Below the pieces are notes generated by a model. That model did not search any database, was not told the origin of the DNA, and saw only the letters and a list, made by a program, of their open reading frames with translations. Position numbers and translations under genes: made by a program. This document shows, in pieces, positions 48,242 through 58,784 of a DNA stretch of 64,000 nt. How positions within the stretch are numbered: position 1 is the first letter of the stretch; each line of letters begins with the position of its first letter. The DNA is from Anabaena sp. 4-3 (GTDB lineage: Bacteria > Cyanobacteriota > Cyanobacteriia > Cyanobacteriales > Nostocaceae), in NCBI RefSeq assembly GCF_001597745.1, contig NZ_LUHJ01000076.1, positions 188,620 through 252,619 on the forward strand, written 5' to 3'.

Positions 48242-50308
48242 CTACAGCCAATCATCATCATCATCCCAATTATCTTGATAACTGGGACGGGGCGATCGCC
48301 TGGATGGACGATTGTCATAGGTAGAACGGCTATCTCGTCCGTAATCTCGGTTATAATCGCGTCCGAAAGAATCCCGTTCTCGATAGTTATCACGATAATT
48401 ATCTCTGTAATAGTCGCGATCGCGTTCTCTTTCTTTATCGCCTGTAAATATCTCCTTAATCGCGCCAAATAAGTCTTCGTCTTCGTCCTCCGCATAATAT
48501 TCTCGGACTTCCCGATTTAATTCATACAGAGCATCTTGCAAGTCAGCGTAAGCTTGATCAATACCGCGATCGTCTTTTTCTTGGAGACTTTCCCGCAATT
48601 CTCGGCATATATTATCAATGCGTTGACGACGACTACGGGCGAACTGCATACCAAATTCTAAAGCGACTTCTCGCAATTGTCTTTCTGCTTGCAGAATCAA
48701 CGCCTCAGCACGGGTACGTTTTTCTACCCGTTCTTTCCGTTCCCGGTCGATGTCAGCGTATTTCTGAGCATCCTGAATCATCCGGTTAATTTCGCCTTCA
48801 CTCAAGGTAGAAGCACCTTGAATAGTAATACTTTGCTCACGTCCCGTGGTTCTATCTAAAGCTGATACCTGTAAAATCCCGTTGGCATCGATATCAAATG
48901 ATACTTGAATTTGCGGTATACCTCTAGGGGCTGGCGGAATGCCGTAGAGTTTGAAACGTCCGAGGGATTTGTTATCCCCAGCCATTTCCCGTTCACCTTG
49001 AACCACATGGATTTCCACACTGTTTTGGTTATTTTCTGATGTCGAGAAAATATCAGAACGGCGGACGGGGATAGTAGTATTACGGGGAATGAGTTTTTTC
49101 ATCACACCGCCGATAGTTTCTAACCCCAAAGATAACGGCGTGACATCTAATAACAGCACATCTTTAAATTCGCCGGCGAGAATACCCGCTTGAATAGCTG
49201 CGCCCATTGCCACCACTTCATCCGGGTTGACATTTTCACTGGGTTCAATGCCAATCAAATCGCGTACCAATTGTTTTACCATTGGCATTCGTGTCGAACC
49301 ACCAACTAGCACGACTTCCTCAATGTCATCGGGACGTAACCCGGCATCTTTTAAAGCCCGTTTAACCGGGTTACGGACACGGCTTAATAAATCCGTACAC
49401 AAACCCTCAAACTGCGCGCGGGTGAGACGAGTTTCCAGGTGTTTGGGGCCGTCTTCCGTGGCGGTGATGAATGGTAAATTAATGTCAGTGACGCTAACGG
49501 CAGAGAGTTCGATTTTAGCTTTTTCACCAGCTTCCATCAGACGTTGTAAAGCTTGGCGATCGCGTCTTAAGTCTACACCTTCTGCTTCTAAAAATTGCTC
49601 TGCTAACCAATCAACAATTTTCTTATCAAAATCATTCCCCCCCAGTTGCGTATCCCCACTGGTGGCTTTCACCTCAAACACCCCGTCGCCGACTTCCAGA
49701 ATTGATACGTCGAAAGTTCCACCACCCAAGTCAAAAACTAAGATAGTTTCCGTATCACCCCTGTCTAACCCATAAGCTAGAGATGCCGCCGTCGGTTCAT
49801 TCAAAATCCGCAAAACTTCTAAACCAGCAATTCTCCCAGCATCGCGGGTTGCCTGTCGCTGGGAATCATTAAAATAAGCTGGTACTGTAATAACTGCCCC
49901 CGTCACCGGTTCGCCCAAATAAGCACTAGCATCATCTGCCAACTTTTTCAGCACCATAGCCGAAACTTCTTCCGGCGCAAAATCCTTACTCAGACGAGGA
50001 CAAGCTACTTTAATATTACCTAGCTCATCTTTGCGGATAGTATAGGGTACACGCTTTGATTCTGGATTTAATTCGCCATACCTGCGCCCAATAAAGCGTT
50101 TGACTGCAAAAAAGGTATTTTGAGGGTTAAGGACTGTTTGTCGCCGTGCCATTTGCCCAACCACCCTTTCACCTTCCTTGCTGAAGCCTACAACAGAGGG
50201 GGTTGTTCGCATTCCTTCTGCATTGGCAATCACCACCGGCTTGCCACCCTCCATTACGGCGACTACTGAGTTGGTTGTACCCAAGTCGATGCCGACTACC
50301 TTGCCCAT
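48242..50308 (-). CDS. dnaK: Hsp70 chaperone DnaK with charged C-terminal tail
   Basis: The protein has 688 residues. It starts [12 protein letters not shown]; the ATPase signature [12 protein letters not shown] and the substrate-binding domain ([13 protein letters not shown]) are present. From about residue 625 the tail is Arg/Asp/Tyr-rich low-complexity sequence ([18 protein letters not shown]) ending in DDDDWL rather than the EEVD-like end of eukaryotic Hsp70. Cyanobacteria have several DnaK paralogues, and this tail suggests a specialised one. The dnaJ gene follows 198 bases downstream. Confidence 0.96.
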   Translation of the reverse strand: MGKVVGIDLGTTNSVVAVMEGGKPVVIANAEGMRTTPSVVGFSKEGERVVGQMARRQTVLNPQNTFFAVKRFIGRRYGELNPESKRVPYTIRKDELGNIKVACPRLSKDFAPEEVSAMVLKKLADDASAYLGEPVTGAVITVPAYFNDSQRQATRDAGRIAGLEVLRILNEPTAASLAYGLDRGDTETILVFDLGGGTFDVSILEVGDGVFEVKATSGDTQLGGNDFDKKIVDWLAEQFLEAEGVDLRRDRQALQRLMEAGEKAKIELSAVSVTDINLPFITATEDGPKHLETRLTRAQFEGLCTDLLSRVRNPVKRALKDAGLRPDDIEEVVLVGGSTRMPMVKQLVRDLIGIEPSENVNPDEVVAMGAAIQAGILAGEFKDVLLLDVTPLSLGLETIGGVMKKLIPRNTTIPVRRSDIFSTSENNQNSVEIHVVQGEREMAGDNKSLGRFKLYGIPPAPRGIPQIQVSFDIDANGILQVSALDRTTGREQSITIQGASTLSEGEINRMIQDAQKYADIDRERKERVEKRTRAEALILQAERQLREVALEFGMQFARSRRQRIDNICRELRESLQEKDDRGIDQAYADLQDALYELNREVREYYAEDEDEDLFGAIKEIFTGDKERERDRDYYRDNYRDNYRERDSFGRDYNRDYGRDSRSTYDNRPSRRSPRPSYQDNWDDDDDWL

Positions 50309-50627
50309 GCGTTACTCTTCTCCTAAGTGTGTCTTATACATTTATTATGATGGGGGGGAACTACCTCTAGCTGCTTGCTACAGGGTGTAATTGCCTCAAT
50401 GGTATAATAGCCATCATCTAGGCAACAATTGGAGGAATTATAGCTTGAGGAGTTAGTTGCAAGACTAGGATAACATCCACCATGCTTACTATGTTCTAGC
50501 CGCCTTGAATCTCATAGCCTAGTCACTCAACTACATTGCATCGGTAAATTGGCAAATTCACCTCACCTTAATAGCTTTTTGCTGGATTCATACATAAAAA
50601 CTTTGAGATTACAACTGTTCTAAACAC
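50309..50627. other. Divergent promoter region between dnaK and the M28 peptidase gene
   Basis: No gene is seen. An extended -10-like TGGTATAAT at 50400-50408 reads on the plus strand. No clear CIRCE or K-box operator was recognised upstream of dnaK. The rest is AT-rich. Confidence 0.55.
50400..50408 (+). promoter_or_regulatory. Candidate extended -10 element
   Basis: TGGTATAAT fits the extended -10 consensus TGnTATAAT on the plus strand, 219 bases before the M28 peptidase start. No clear -35 is at the usual spacing. It may drive the peptidase gene or an unannotated transcript. Confidence 0.3.
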
Positions 50628-51482
50628 TTGGATTTAAAAGCAAGATTACATAATTATCTAACAGAGATAGCACGAGAACGCGACCCTTACATGGCGACGG
50701 GCGGACATTTCTTGGTGCAAGAATACATCCGTCAAGAATTTGCCCAATGGGGAAGTGTGGAAATCCACACCTTCCAAGTAGGAAACGCATCGTTTAATAA
50801 TCTCATCCTCAATTTACCTGCCCAAAATGCCCAAACTAGAAAACGGCTACTATCACCTATTTTAATCGGCGCACACTATGACGCTGTACCGGGAACGTCA
50901 GGAGCAGATGACAACGCTACAGGTGTAGCGGTATTATTAGAGTTAGCCCGGAAGTTTGCCACTAAACCCGCCACATACCCCTTGCGCCTAGTGGCGTTTG
51001 ACATGGAAGAATACGGCTTGCTGGGTAGTGCAGACTATGCAGCCTTACTGCGACAACAACAGCAGCAGCTAAGGTTAATGATATCCCTAGAAATGTTAGG
51101 ATATCGTGACAATAGCCCCAATTCGCAGAGATATCCAGCACCACTAGAAAAGTTTTACCCCAACACAGGTGATTTTATCGCCTTAATTGGCAACTTACGC
51201 ACCATACCCGACTTACTTAGTATGAGTCGCAGCATTCGACAAACTGGCATATCAAGTCAGTGGCTACCAGTACCCAAAGGAGGTTTAATAGTTCCCCAGA
51301 CTAGATTAAGCGATCATGCACCATTTTGGGACGCAGGTTATCCAGCCATAATGGTGACAGATACAGCCTTTTTGCGAAATCCTCACTATCATAAACCCAG
51401 TGACACAATAGCAAGTTTAGACTTAGATTTTCTCGCGGGTGTGTGTGCTGGTTTAGAAATAGCTATTCGCAACTTAATGTAA
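50628..51482 (+). CDS. M28 family zinc aminopeptidase/metallopeptidase
   Basis: The protein has 284 residues from a TTG start. Dizinc ligands of the M28 family are visible: H83 in GAHYDAV, D94 in GADDNATG, E127/E128 in DMEEYGLLGS, an acidic position at E155, and H255 in NPHYHKPSDT. No signal peptide is visible, so it is probably cytoplasmic. Substrates are likely peptides. It is divergent from dnaK. Confidence 0.9.
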   Translation: MDLKARLHNYLTEIARERDPYMATGGHFLVQEYIRQEFAQWGSVEIHTFQVGNASFNNLILNLPAQNAQTRKRLLSPILIGAHYDAVPGTSGADDNATGVAVLLELARKFATKPATYPLRLVAFDMEEYGLLGSADYAALLRQQQQQLRLMISLEMLGYRDNSPNSQRYPAPLEKFYPNTGDFIALIGNLRTIPDLLSMSRSIRQTGISSQWLPVPKGGLIVPQTRLSDHAPFWDAGYPAIMVTDTAFLRNPHYHKPSDTIASLDLDFLAGVCAGLEIAIRNLM

Positions 51483-51497
51483 TAAAAACCCATCCTT

Positions 51498-51552
51498 CTC
51501 TCTCTGCGTTCCTCTGCGCTTACCTCCGCGCCACTTTGCGTTTAAAAAATTC
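51498..51552. repeat. CTCTGCGTT/CTCCGCG-type repeat (copy 1)
   Basis: Units such as CTCTGCGTTCCTCTGCGCTTACCTCCGCG are followed by TTTGCGTTTAAAAAATT. A clearly related copy lies at 58738-58784, and a reverse-direction fragment (AACGCAGATAAACGCAG) is at 57113-57140. A dispersed intergenic repeat. Confidence 0.65.
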
Positions 51553-51569
51553 TCTCCATACTTCCACAT

Positions 51570-52487
51570 TTAAGATGATGGCGTTACATCCATCATAGAT
51601 GAACGCACATTGGGAGACAAACTAATTAAATCATCAATATTCCGCTTCATAGTCTGGCAAATATTATCTAATGGTAAATCATTAGCATCATAACCAAAAG
51701 GATTTTCTATCTCTAAACCAATAGCTTCAATGCCAAATAAAGTAAAACTCACCACACCCACAACTAAACCAGTCCACCAGCCTAAACTTTCCACCATTTG
51801 AAAAGGTAAAAGCCAACAATAAAGTAACAGCAATTGCTTGAGGTGAATAGAATAAGCTAAGGGTATAGGTGTTCTTAAAATCCGTTCACAAGCCCCTAAA
51901 TTATCAACCAAATTGTTTAATAGTTCCTGAATAGATGTTAATTGATAACTGTTTAAGCAATTGCAATTATATTGGTGTTGTAAATAATCTCCAATCCAAA
52001 AGGCGATTTCTAAAGGAGGATTATTCATGGTTTGGAGTTTAAAATATCTAGAAGGTGTGATTAAGTCTTCTAATTCACGATTGATAGGTTCTGCTCTTAG
52101 ATGTAATTTAGTCGCCACAGCAAAAGCAACTAATAAATTTAAAACCGCAATTTTTTCTTCTCTATCCTTGGGTACTCTTTCATCTACAGATACCCAAATT
52201 TGTCTGGCGAGATTTCGGGTAGTGTTGACTATTGAACCCCAACATTTTCTGCCTTCCCAAAAACGGTCATAAGCGGTATTGGTGCGGAAAACCAGTAATA
52301 AACCTAAAACAATACTAGGAATTACACTACCTAAAATTGGTTGAGAAACGGGGACTCGGAAGTAATAAAGTAGGGAAACGAAACCCCCAAATAAACCACA
52401 AGCAATAACACGTTTATAAATTGAGGCAATAACTGAACCTTTAAGTTGAAACGCTACTTGAAACCAATGCTTTTTCTCAACAGTCAT
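51570..52487 (-). CDS. Bestrophin-like anion channel protein
   Basis: The protein has 305 residues. Four main hydrophobic segments are seen. The bestrophin signature NPFGYDANDLPLD is near 258-270, and the N-terminal region has RTNTAYDRFWEGRKCWG near 68-84. Length and motif fit the bacterial bestrophin/UPF0187 family, which forms pentameric channels, often for chloride or bicarbonate. In cyanobacteria a role in ion balance across thylakoid or plasma membrane is likely but not shown by sequence. Confidence 0.93.
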   Translation of the reverse strand: MTVEKKHWFQVAFQLKGSVIASIYKRVIACGLFGGFVSLLYYFRVPVSQPILGSVIPSIVLGLLLVFRTNTAYDRFWEGRKCWGSIVNTTRNLARQIWVSVDERVPKDREEKIAVLNLLVAFAVATKLHLRAEPINRELEDLITPSRYFKLQTMNNPPLEIAFWIGDYLQHQYNCNCLNSYQLTSIQELLNNLVDNLGACERILRTPIPLAYSIHLKQLLLLYCWLLPFQMVESLGWWTGLVVGVVSFTLFGIEAIGLEIENPFGYDANDLPLDNICQTMKRNIDDLISLSPNVRSSMMDVTPSS

Positions 52488-52920
52488 CTTGTTAGCCTAA
52501 AAATGTTGGGCGAATTTATCTAGATAACTTAAAAATGATAACTCTGGATGTGCTATAATTGTCATTGAGGAATTTACTACAAGTGAAACGTAATTAAGCC
52601 GAAACGACTGGAAGTCGCGCCTATAAAAACAAAGTCCGCCTACGCGGAATAAGCTATAATTAAGGTTTTTGGGTGAGTTTTGGAAAGGCGATCGCCTACA
52701 GTGCAACATCAGCCCATCGCACTTGATGATTGATCACAAGCAACTCGCCTGATGAACAAATAGATCCCCGACTTTTTCAAAAAGTCGGGGATCTGAGTTT
52801 TGTGTACAGTGTCATTTATTGCTTTTGTTAAAATGTGTATATTATCTTCAGTATAATTAAGCAGGATTTAAACTGATTAATGTAGTAAATTTTTCCATGC
52901 CCAAAGAACACAAATCAAAC
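52488..52920. other. Gene-free gap with a strong palindrome
   Basis: Contains the palindrome at 52762-52794 and a TCCGCCTACGCGGA inverted repeat near 52636-52652. The frame at 52497-52709 is not protein-like. The rest is AT-rich. Confidence 0.6.
52762..52794. terminator. Strong palindrome with U/A runs, likely bidirectional terminator
   Basis: AGATCCCCGACTTTTT at 52762-52777 pairs with AAAAAGTCGGGGATCT at 52779-52794 around a single C. The GC stem with flanking A/T runs suits a terminator for the DUF433 gene end on the minus strand; the same palindrome type is dispersed in Nostoc genomes. It may instead be a repeat only. Confidence 0.55.
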
Positions 52921-53226
52921 TCATTGCTGACTCTGCTTTTGACTGTAGTGGAGTGCAGATAAACGTTCATATTCTGCTTGTTCTTCTGCCAAATCTTGAT
53001 CAATTTCCTCTTTGTTGGCGTGATAATAAGTCAGTGCTGCATAAATTTGTGTTAGCGTTAAGTGGGGTTTATCAGCAGCAATTTCTTCTGCGCTGTAACC
53101 TTGCTTGTACAAAGCTGCTATTCGCCGCACAGATGAACCTGTCCCGGCAATAATAAGACGACCGCCATGTAAGTTAGGATATCTGGTAATCAGCGTCCCA
53201 ATATCAGTGATAGTTACCAAGACCAT
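52921..53226 (-). CDS. DUF433 family protein (antitoxin-like)
   Basis: The protein has 101 residues from the ATG at MVLVTITDIG; upstream codons contain a non-family stretch. The DUF433 core is clear: GGRLIIAGTGSSVRRIAALYKQGYSAEEIAADKPHL, then TLTQIYAALTYYHANKEEID. DUF433 proteins are often antitoxins with a PIN-like (DUF5615) toxin just downstream, but no toxin gene follows here. The tail (EEQAEYERLSAL) is charged and helical. Confidence 0.88.
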   Translation of the reverse strand: MVLVTITDIGTLITRYPNLHGGRLIIAGTGSSVRRIAALYKQGYSAEEIAADKPHLTLTQIYAALTYYHANKEEIDQDLAEEQAEYERLSALHYSQKQSQQ

Positions 53227-53319
53227 TCTCCCTAGATACATCATCCTTAATCTAAGGTAACATTGATTTGCCTGACGCATACCGCAAGCGGAACTCGCAG
53301 AGTAGGCGCAAAGAAAATT

Positions 53320-53352
53320 GTAGGGTGCGTTACGCTTTGCTTTAACGCACCC
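53320..53352. repeat. Short inverted repeat GGGTGCGTTA/TAACGCACCC
   Basis: Ten-base arms at 53323-53332 and 53343-53352 lie between the DUF433 and oxoprolinase genes, next to TTTTGAATT units. The core is similar to the inner repeat of the element at 4573-4707 (GGTGCGT) and likely a dispersed repeat. Confidence 0.5.
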
Positions 53353-53415
53353 CACTGGACTTTAATTTTGAATTTTAAATTTTGAATTTTGAATTCGGAG
53401 CGAAGCGACGTGACG

Positions 53416-56400
53416 ATGGCTTGGGAATTTTGGATTGATCGTGGTGGTACGTTTACTGATATTGTGGCGAAGCGTCCCGATGGTAAGTTAATTATTCACA
53501 AGCTGTTGTCTGAAAATCCTGAACGCTATCGGGATGCAGCAGTGCAAGGTATTCGGGAAATTTTAGGCATTCCCACAGATGCGCCCATTGCTGCTGATGT
53601 GATTTCTGCTGTGAAAATGGGTACTACTGTCGCGACTAATGCCTTATTGGAAAGAAAAGGCGATCGCACAGTCTTAGTAATCACTAAAGGCTTTCGGGAT
53701 GCGTTGCGAATCGGCTATCAAAACCGTCCGCACATTTTCGCCCGTCGGATTATATTACCAGAAATGCTCTACGAGCAGGTCATTGAAGTAACAGAACGTT
53801 ACACAGCCCAAGGTGAGGAATTAATCCCCGTTGATTTAGAGGCTATCCGTCCCCAATTGCAAGCAGCATTTAATCATGGCATTCGTTCTTGTGCGATCGT
53901 TTTCATGCACGGCTACCGCTACACCGAACATGAAAAACAAGTTGCTGCTTTAGCCAGAAGTATTGGTTTTACTCAAGTTTCCGTCTCTCACGAAGTCAGT
54001 CCCTTAATGAAATTAGTCAGTCGGGGTGATACGACCGTCGTTGATGCTTATTTATCCCCAATTTTGCGCCGCTATGTAGATCAAGTAGCCAGCCAGTTAG
54101 GAGACAAGGAAGCAGAGGAGCAAAGGAACAGAGGAGAAGAACTTTTACCCAATGCCCTATGCCCCATGCCCCATGCCCCATGCCCAGTTAAACTAATGTT
54201 TATGCAATCAAATGGCGGACTAGCTGACGCTGAAAACTTTCAAGGTAAGGATAGTATTTTATCAGGGCCAGCCGGTGGGATTGTCGGGGCGGTGCAGACA
54301 AGCTTGATGGCTGGGTTTAATCAGATTATCAGCTTTGATATGGGTGGCACATCTACAGATGTCGCCCATTTCAACGGCGAGTATGAACGTACTTTAGAAA
54401 CGGAAGTTGCTGGGGTACGTCTGCGAACACCGATGATGGCAATTCATACTGTCGCTGCTGGTGGTGGTTCGATTGTGCAGTATGACGGTTCGCGCTATCG
54501 GGTAGGGCCAGAGTCAGCCGGCGCAAATCCTGGCCCTGCTTCCTATTCCAAAGGCGGGCCGTTGACGGTGACTGATTGTAATGTTATGGTGGGTAAGCTA
54601 CAGCCTGAGTTTTTTCCGCAGGTGTTCGGAGAAAATGCCGATTTACCTCTCGATGTAGAGGTTGTCAGAGCCAAATTTACTCAGTTGGCAACAGAAATTG
54701 GTGATGGTAGAAAACCAGAGGAAGTTGCAACGGGATTTTTAGCGATCGCAGTTGATAAAATGGCGAATGCGATTAAAAAAATCTCTCTCCAGCGTGGTTA
54801 CGACGTTTCGGAATACACGCTATGTTGTTTTGGTGGTGCTGGTGGACAACACGCTTGTTTAATTGCTGATGCTTTGGGGATGCAGCAAGTTTTCATTCAT
54901 CCCTACGCGGGGGTATTGTCAGCTTACGGTATGGGTTTAGCTGATGTCCGCGCCATGCGAGAGAAGTCTGTAGAAAGTGTGTTAAATCATGATGTCTTGT
55001 CTGAACTAGAGTCAATCTTTACCCAATTGGCAGAGGAGGGACAACAAGAATTAAACCACAGAGTGACAGAAGCAGGAGAGAAAATCGAGATTTATCGCAA
55101 GGTGCATTTACGGTATGACGGCACAGATGCGCCGTTAATTGTGGATTTTGGTGAGATAACCGCGATACAGACACAGTTTGAAACTTTGCATCGTCAGCGT
55201 TACGGGTTTATCGTTCCCGAAAAGCAGCTAATTGTCGAAGCGGTAGCTGTGGAAGTAGTAGCGCGACATGATGCACCACCAGAAGCTATAGTTTCACGCC
55301 GAGATAACCAACCACCAACAGCCGTTGCCACTGTGCAGATGTACACTGCTGGCGCATGGCATTCTACACCAGTGTATCAGCGAGAGGATTTACAACCAGG
55401 AGATTGTATTTCTGGCCCGGCGATTATTGTCGAACCAACGGGTACAAATGTGATTGAACCCCACTGGAAAGCACAGTTAACCCAACTTAGTCATCTGATT
55501 TTACAACGAAGCACTAAAAAAACGCAAGTCCCCCTTCTCAATTCCCCAGTCACTACCGAAAAAGACCCGGTGATGTTGGAGATATTCAATAATTTATTTC
55601 GAGCGATCGCTGAACAAATGGGGATAACCTTACAAAACACTAGCTCCTCAGTCAACATCAAAGAAAGGTTAGATTTTTCCTGCGCGATTTTTGATAGTGC
55701 TGGACAGTTAGTAGCTAACGCGCCGCATATCCCCGTACATCTGGGTTCAATGAGTGAAAGCGTCCAAGCCTTAATTACAGCTTATGGCGACAACATCAAA
55801 CCTCAAGATGTCTTCGTTTCCAACAACCCCTACAACGGCGGAACTCACCTCCCCGATATCACCGTCATCACCCCAGTCTTTCCCCAGTCAAGAGTCAAGA
55901 GTCCCCAGTCCCCCCTATTCTACGTCGCCTCACGGGGACATCATGCAGATATCGGTGGCATAACTCCCGGTTCTATGCCTCCTCACAGTCAAAATGTCAC
56001 GGAAGAAGGAATATTATTAGATAATATCCAGTTAGTAAATGCTGGAGAATTTAGAGAAACAGAAATCAGAAACTCACTCGCCAGTGAACCTTATCCCGCC
56101 AGAAATATCAATCAAAATATTGCTGATTTAAAAGCACAAATTGCAGCGAATGAACGTGGTGTTCAAGAACTGCTAAAAATGGTCGAACATTACGGTTTAG
56201 ACACCGTACAAGCTTACATGGGGTTTGTGCAAGATAACGCCGAAGAATCAGTCCGGCGAGTGATTGAAGTCTTAAAAAATGGTAGTTTTAGCTATGCTTT
56301 AGATGATGGGAGTATTATTCAAGTAGCTATCACTATCAATCATGAAAATCGCAATGCCGAAATTGATTTTACTGGCACATCACCCCAACAACTAAATAAT

Positions 56401-57111
56401 AATTTCAACGCTCCGGCGGCAGTTTGTAAAGCCGCAGTGTTGTATGTTTTCCGCACCTTAGTAGATGATGATATTCCCTTAAACGCTGGCTGTCTCAAAC
56501 CTTTAGAAATCATCATACCGCAAGGGTGTATGTTAAATCCCACCTATCCGGCGGCGGTAGTGGCGGGAAATGTGGAAACATCCCAAGCCATTACAGATAC
56601 TTTGTATGGTGCATTGGGGGTTTTAGCCGCTTCCCAAGGAACAATGAATAACTTTACCTTTGGCAATCAACGCTATCAATATTATGAAACTATCTGCGGT
56701 GGTTCGGGTGCTGGTGCAGATTTTGCGGGTACAGATGCGGTGCATACCCACATGACAAATTCACGCCTGACCGACCCAGAAGTGCTAGAATGGCGGTTTC
56801 CGGTGATTTTGGAAAGTTTTGGTATTCGTGATGCTAGTGGCGGTAAAGGTCAAAATCACGGCGGTAATGGGGTAATTCGTCGCCTCCGGTTTCTAGAACC
56901 CATGACAGCCGGAATTTTAGCAAATCATCGTGTAGTTGCACCGTTTGGTTTATGTGGCGGTGAAGCGGGGAAGGTGGGAAGAAATTATGTGGAAAGAAGT
57001 AATGGTACTGTGGAGGAATTAAGTAGTAAAGCGGTGGTAGAGATGGATGCAGGAGATGTGTTTGTGATTGAAACTCCTGGGGGTGGGGGGTACGGGTTGA
57101 GACGAGAGTAG
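53416..57111 (+). CDS. Fused 5-oxoprolinase / hydantoinase A-B type enzyme
   Basis: The protein has 1231 residues from the ATG at [18 protein letters not shown] two codons earlier is possible, and the open frame upstream is repeat. The N-terminal half is HyuA-like with ATP-grasp-related nucleotide site segments [11 protein letters not shown] and [16 protein letters not shown]. The C-terminal half (about 720-1231) is HyuB-like with [38 protein letters not shown] and GGSGAG. Full-length fused forms hydrolyse 5-oxoproline to glutamate with ATP in the glutathione cycle. Two short repeat-derived insertions are in the coding region (about 54100-54186 and 55885-55916). Confidence 0.93.
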   Translation: MAWEFWIDRGGTFTDIVAKRPDGKLIIHKLLSENPERYRDAAVQGIREILGIPTDAPIAADVISAVKMGTTVATNALLERKGDRTVLVITKGFRDALRIGYQNRPHIFARRIILPEMLYEQVIEVTERYTAQGEELIPVDLEAIRPQLQAAFNHGIRSCAIVFMHGYRYTEHEKQVAALARSIGFTQVSVSHEVSPLMKLVSRGDTTVVDAYLSPILRRYVDQVASQLGDKEAEEQRNRGEELLPNALCPMPHAPCPVKLMFMQSNGGLADAENFQGKDSILSGPAGGIVGAVQTSLMAGFNQIISFDMGGTSTDVAHFNGEYERTLETEVAGVRLRTPMMAIHTVAAGGGSIVQYDGSRYRVGPESAGANPGPASYSKGGPLTVTDCNVMVGKLQPEFFPQVFGENADLPLDVEVVRAKFTQLATEIGDGRKPEEVATGFLAIAVDKMANAIKKISLQRGYDVSEYTLCCFGGAGGQHACLIADALGMQQVFIHPYAGVLSAYGMGLADVRAMREKSVESVLNHDVLSELESIFTQLAEEGQQELNHRVTEAGEKIEIYRKVHLRYDGTDAPLIVDFGEITAIQTQFETLHRQRYGFIVPEKQLIVEAVAVEVVARHDAPPEAIVSRRDNQPPTAVATVQMYTAGAWHSTPVYQREDLQPGDCISGPAIIVEPTGTNVIEPHWKAQLTQLSHLILQRSTKKTQVPLLNSPVTTEKDPVMLEIFNNLFRAIAEQMGITLQNTSSSVNIKERLDFSCAIFDSAGQLVANAPHIPVHLGSMSESVQALITAYGDNIKPQDVFVSNNPYNGGTHLPDITVITPVFPQSRVKSPQSPLFYVASRGHHADIGGITPGSMPPHSQNVTEEGILLDNIQLVNAGEFRETEIRNSLASEPYPARNINQNIADLKAQIAANERGVQELLKMVEHYGLDTVQAYMGFVQDNAEESVRRVIEVLKNGSFSYALDDGSIIQVAITINHENRNAEIDFTGTSPQQLNNNFNAPAAVCKAAVLYVFRTLVDDDIPLNAGCLKPLEIIIPQGCMLNPTYPAAVVAGNVETSQAITDTLYGALGVLAASQGTMNNFTFGNQRYQYYETICGGSGAGADFAGTDAVHTHMTNSRLTDPEVLEWRFPVILESFGIRDASGGKGQNHGGNGVIRRLRFLEPMTAGILANHRVVAPFGLCGGEAGKVGRNYVERSNGTVEELSSKAVVEMDAGDVFVIETPGGGGYGLRRE
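54100..54186. repeat. Repeat-derived in-frame insertion in the oxoprolinase gene
   Basis: GGAGACAAGGAAGCAGAGG-type units and four CCCATGC copies code for [11 protein letters not shown] and then [12 protein letters not shown] within the HyuA half, between SQLGDKE and [11 protein letters not shown]. The frame is kept and no stop codon is introduced. Confidence 0.8.
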
Positions 57112-57234
57112 AACGCAGATAAACGCAGATAAACGCGGATGGATTGCATTGGGGTTTTGATACCGCATCCAGTCAGCAAAAAGCGATCGCACTTTACCCA
57201 GGCGATCGCTCTTTGCTATACTTAGACTTATTAA

Positions 57235-58062
57235 TTAAACTTTGGTACGGTCTGTCAAAATTTCATAACCAGTCTCAGTCACCAAAACTGTATGTTCAAA
57301 CTGTGCTGACAAAGAATTATCCACAGTTACAGCCGTCCATCTATCTGCTAAAGTTCTAGTATGTTTAGAACCAGCATTTAAAATGGGTTCTATCGCCAAA
57401 GTCATCCCTGCACGCAGTTTCACATTAGGCATTTCTCTTGTACGATAGTTAAACACAGAGGGTTCTTCGTGTAAGTTGCGTCCTACACCATGTCCGGTGA
57501 ATTCTTCCACTACACTATAACCATTAGCTCTAACATGATCTTCAATTGCCCCTGCTAAATCAAGCAAGTAAGCACCTGCTTTCACTTGTTCAATACCTTT
57601 ATAAAGTGCTTCTTCCGCGACGCGAATTAACTTAGCGGCTTCTGGGGTAACTTCACCGACAGCGATGGTAATACAAGAATCACCATGAAACCCTTGAAAA
57701 TAAGCACCAGTATCTACCTTTAATACATCCCCTGCACGAATGACTTTTTTAGGGTTGGGGATACCATGCACAACTTCATTATTGATGCTGGAGCAGATAG
57801 AACCAGTAAAACCATGATATCCTTTAAAGCTAGGTGTAGCCCCCATTTCACGAATGCGCTTTTCTGCATAAGCATCCAAGTCAGCCGTAGTCATTCCCGG
57901 CTTGACTAACTGCGAAATTTCCTTGAGGACAGTTGCAACAATTTTAGCAGATTGTCGCATAATCTCAATTTCACGGGGAGATTTAATTTCGATTCCCCGA
58001 CGTTGTTTAGGTGATGATGCTGGTTTAGGAGATTGAGAAAGTAAATTGGTGAGGATGTTCAT
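57235..58062 (-). CDS. map: Methionine aminopeptidase type I
   Basis: The protein has 275 residues with a 20-residue N-terminal extension. It removes the initiator Met. The five metal ligands are recognisable: the two Asp in KVDTGAYF and GDSC, the His in [12 protein letters not shown], the Glu in LAIEPIL and the Glu in QFEHTVLV. It is a standard type I enzyme. The stop codon lies inside GATCGCTC-rich sequence. Confidence 0.95.
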   Translation of the reverse strand: MNILTNLLSQSPKPASSPKQRRGIEIKSPREIEIMRQSAKIVATVLKEISQLVKPGMTTADLDAYAEKRIREMGATPSFKGYHGFTGSICSSINNEVVHGIPNPKKVIRAGDVLKVDTGAYFQGFHGDSCITIAVGEVTPEAAKLIRVAEEALYKGIEQVKAGAYLLDLAGAIEDHVRANGYSVVEEFTGHGVGRNLHEEPSVFNYRTREMPNVKLRAGMTLAIEPILNAGSKHTRTLADRWTAVTVDNSLSAQFEHTVLVTETGYEILTDRTKV

Positions 58063-58170
58063 GAGAAACTAAAGATTACTTGCGCCTTGCCGCTAAATTG
58101 ACTGTGTTTTACCTAAAGTTTAATTGAGAAATAATATCTATATTTAAGTTAGCTTATTTTTTGTGACGAA

Positions 58171-58215
58171 TTAGTGATTAGTCATTAGTGATTAGTCATT
58201 AGTGATTAGTCATGC
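58171..58215. repeat. TTAGTGA/TTAGTCA heptamer array
   Basis: Six head-to-tail units of TTAGTGA and TTAGTCA in the gap between the cupredoxin and map genes. Confidence 0.85.
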
Positions 58216-58260
58216 GACAGAAGATTCTTCCTTGTCTCCCTCATCCCCCTCAACTCTGAT

Positions 58261-58725
58261 TTACTTACCTGCAATGACAATTTCCCCAATCATACCTGCT
58301 TCCGTATGTCCGGGTATAGAACAGCGTAAACTGTATTTACCTGACTTCATCGGTACAAAAACCCATTCAGCAGTCGCACCGGGTTTAAGTTCAAGTTCAT
58401 GAACTGCGCCTTTAATCTCCACTTTACCAGCTTCAACCTTTTGACTCCAGATAGCATCAGCGAAATCTTTAGCAGTAAAATAATGCTTCAATTGACTAGG
58501 ATTAGTCAACCGCAATAGATAACGCTTCCCTGGTACAAACTCCAAAGAACTCGGCTCAAACTTAAATTCATTAGCAGAATTACCCAAACTCACCGTAACC
58601 TCCGTCACAGACTGCCTAGACAAATCCCCCGAAGAAATTGCAGCGATCGCCGGACTCCCCCAACTCAAACCCAGACACAACAAGCAACCCAAAACCACCC
58701 TACCCCAAGGCCCAAAACCCACCAT
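58261..58725 (-). CDS. Cupredoxin-domain protein, exported
   Basis: The protein has 154 residues. A signal peptide is plain (residues about 7-29, ending SPAIAA). A type 1 copper site can be read: H81 in LKHYF, then C135, H140 and M145 in CSIPGHTEAGM. The spacing C-x4-H-x4-M fits plastocyanin-like domains, but the protein lacks the usual plastocyanin sequence and has an inserted region (AKDFADAIWSQKVEAGKVE). It is a periplasmic or lumenal copper protein, probably a small electron carrier or copper-handling protein. It is co-directional with the M16 peptidase and map genes. Confidence 0.9.
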   Translation of the reverse strand: MVGFGPWGRVVLGCLLCLGLSWGSPAIAAISSGDLSRQSVTEVTVSLGNSANEFKFEPSSLEFVPGKRYLLRLTNPSQLKHYFTAKDFADAIWSQKVEAGKVEIKGAVHELELKPGATAEWVFVPMKSGKYSLRCSIPGHTEAGMIGEIVIAGK

Positions 58726-58737
58726 AGTATAAAAACC

Positions 58738-58784
58738 TCCGCGTACCTTTGCGTTTCCTCCGCGCTCCTTTGCGTTTAAAAAAT
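58738..58784. repeat. CTCCGCG/TTTGCG-type repeat (copy 2)
   Basis: CTCCGCGTACCTTTGCGTTTCCTCCGCG, ending in TTTGCGTTTAAAAAATT, is nearly the same as the sequence at 51498-51552. It sits just before the M16 peptidase stop codon. Confidence 0.65.

Noticed and set aside
52497..52709. 70-codon minus-strand frame
   Set aside because: No motif, no ribosome site, crosses dispersed-repeat sequence.
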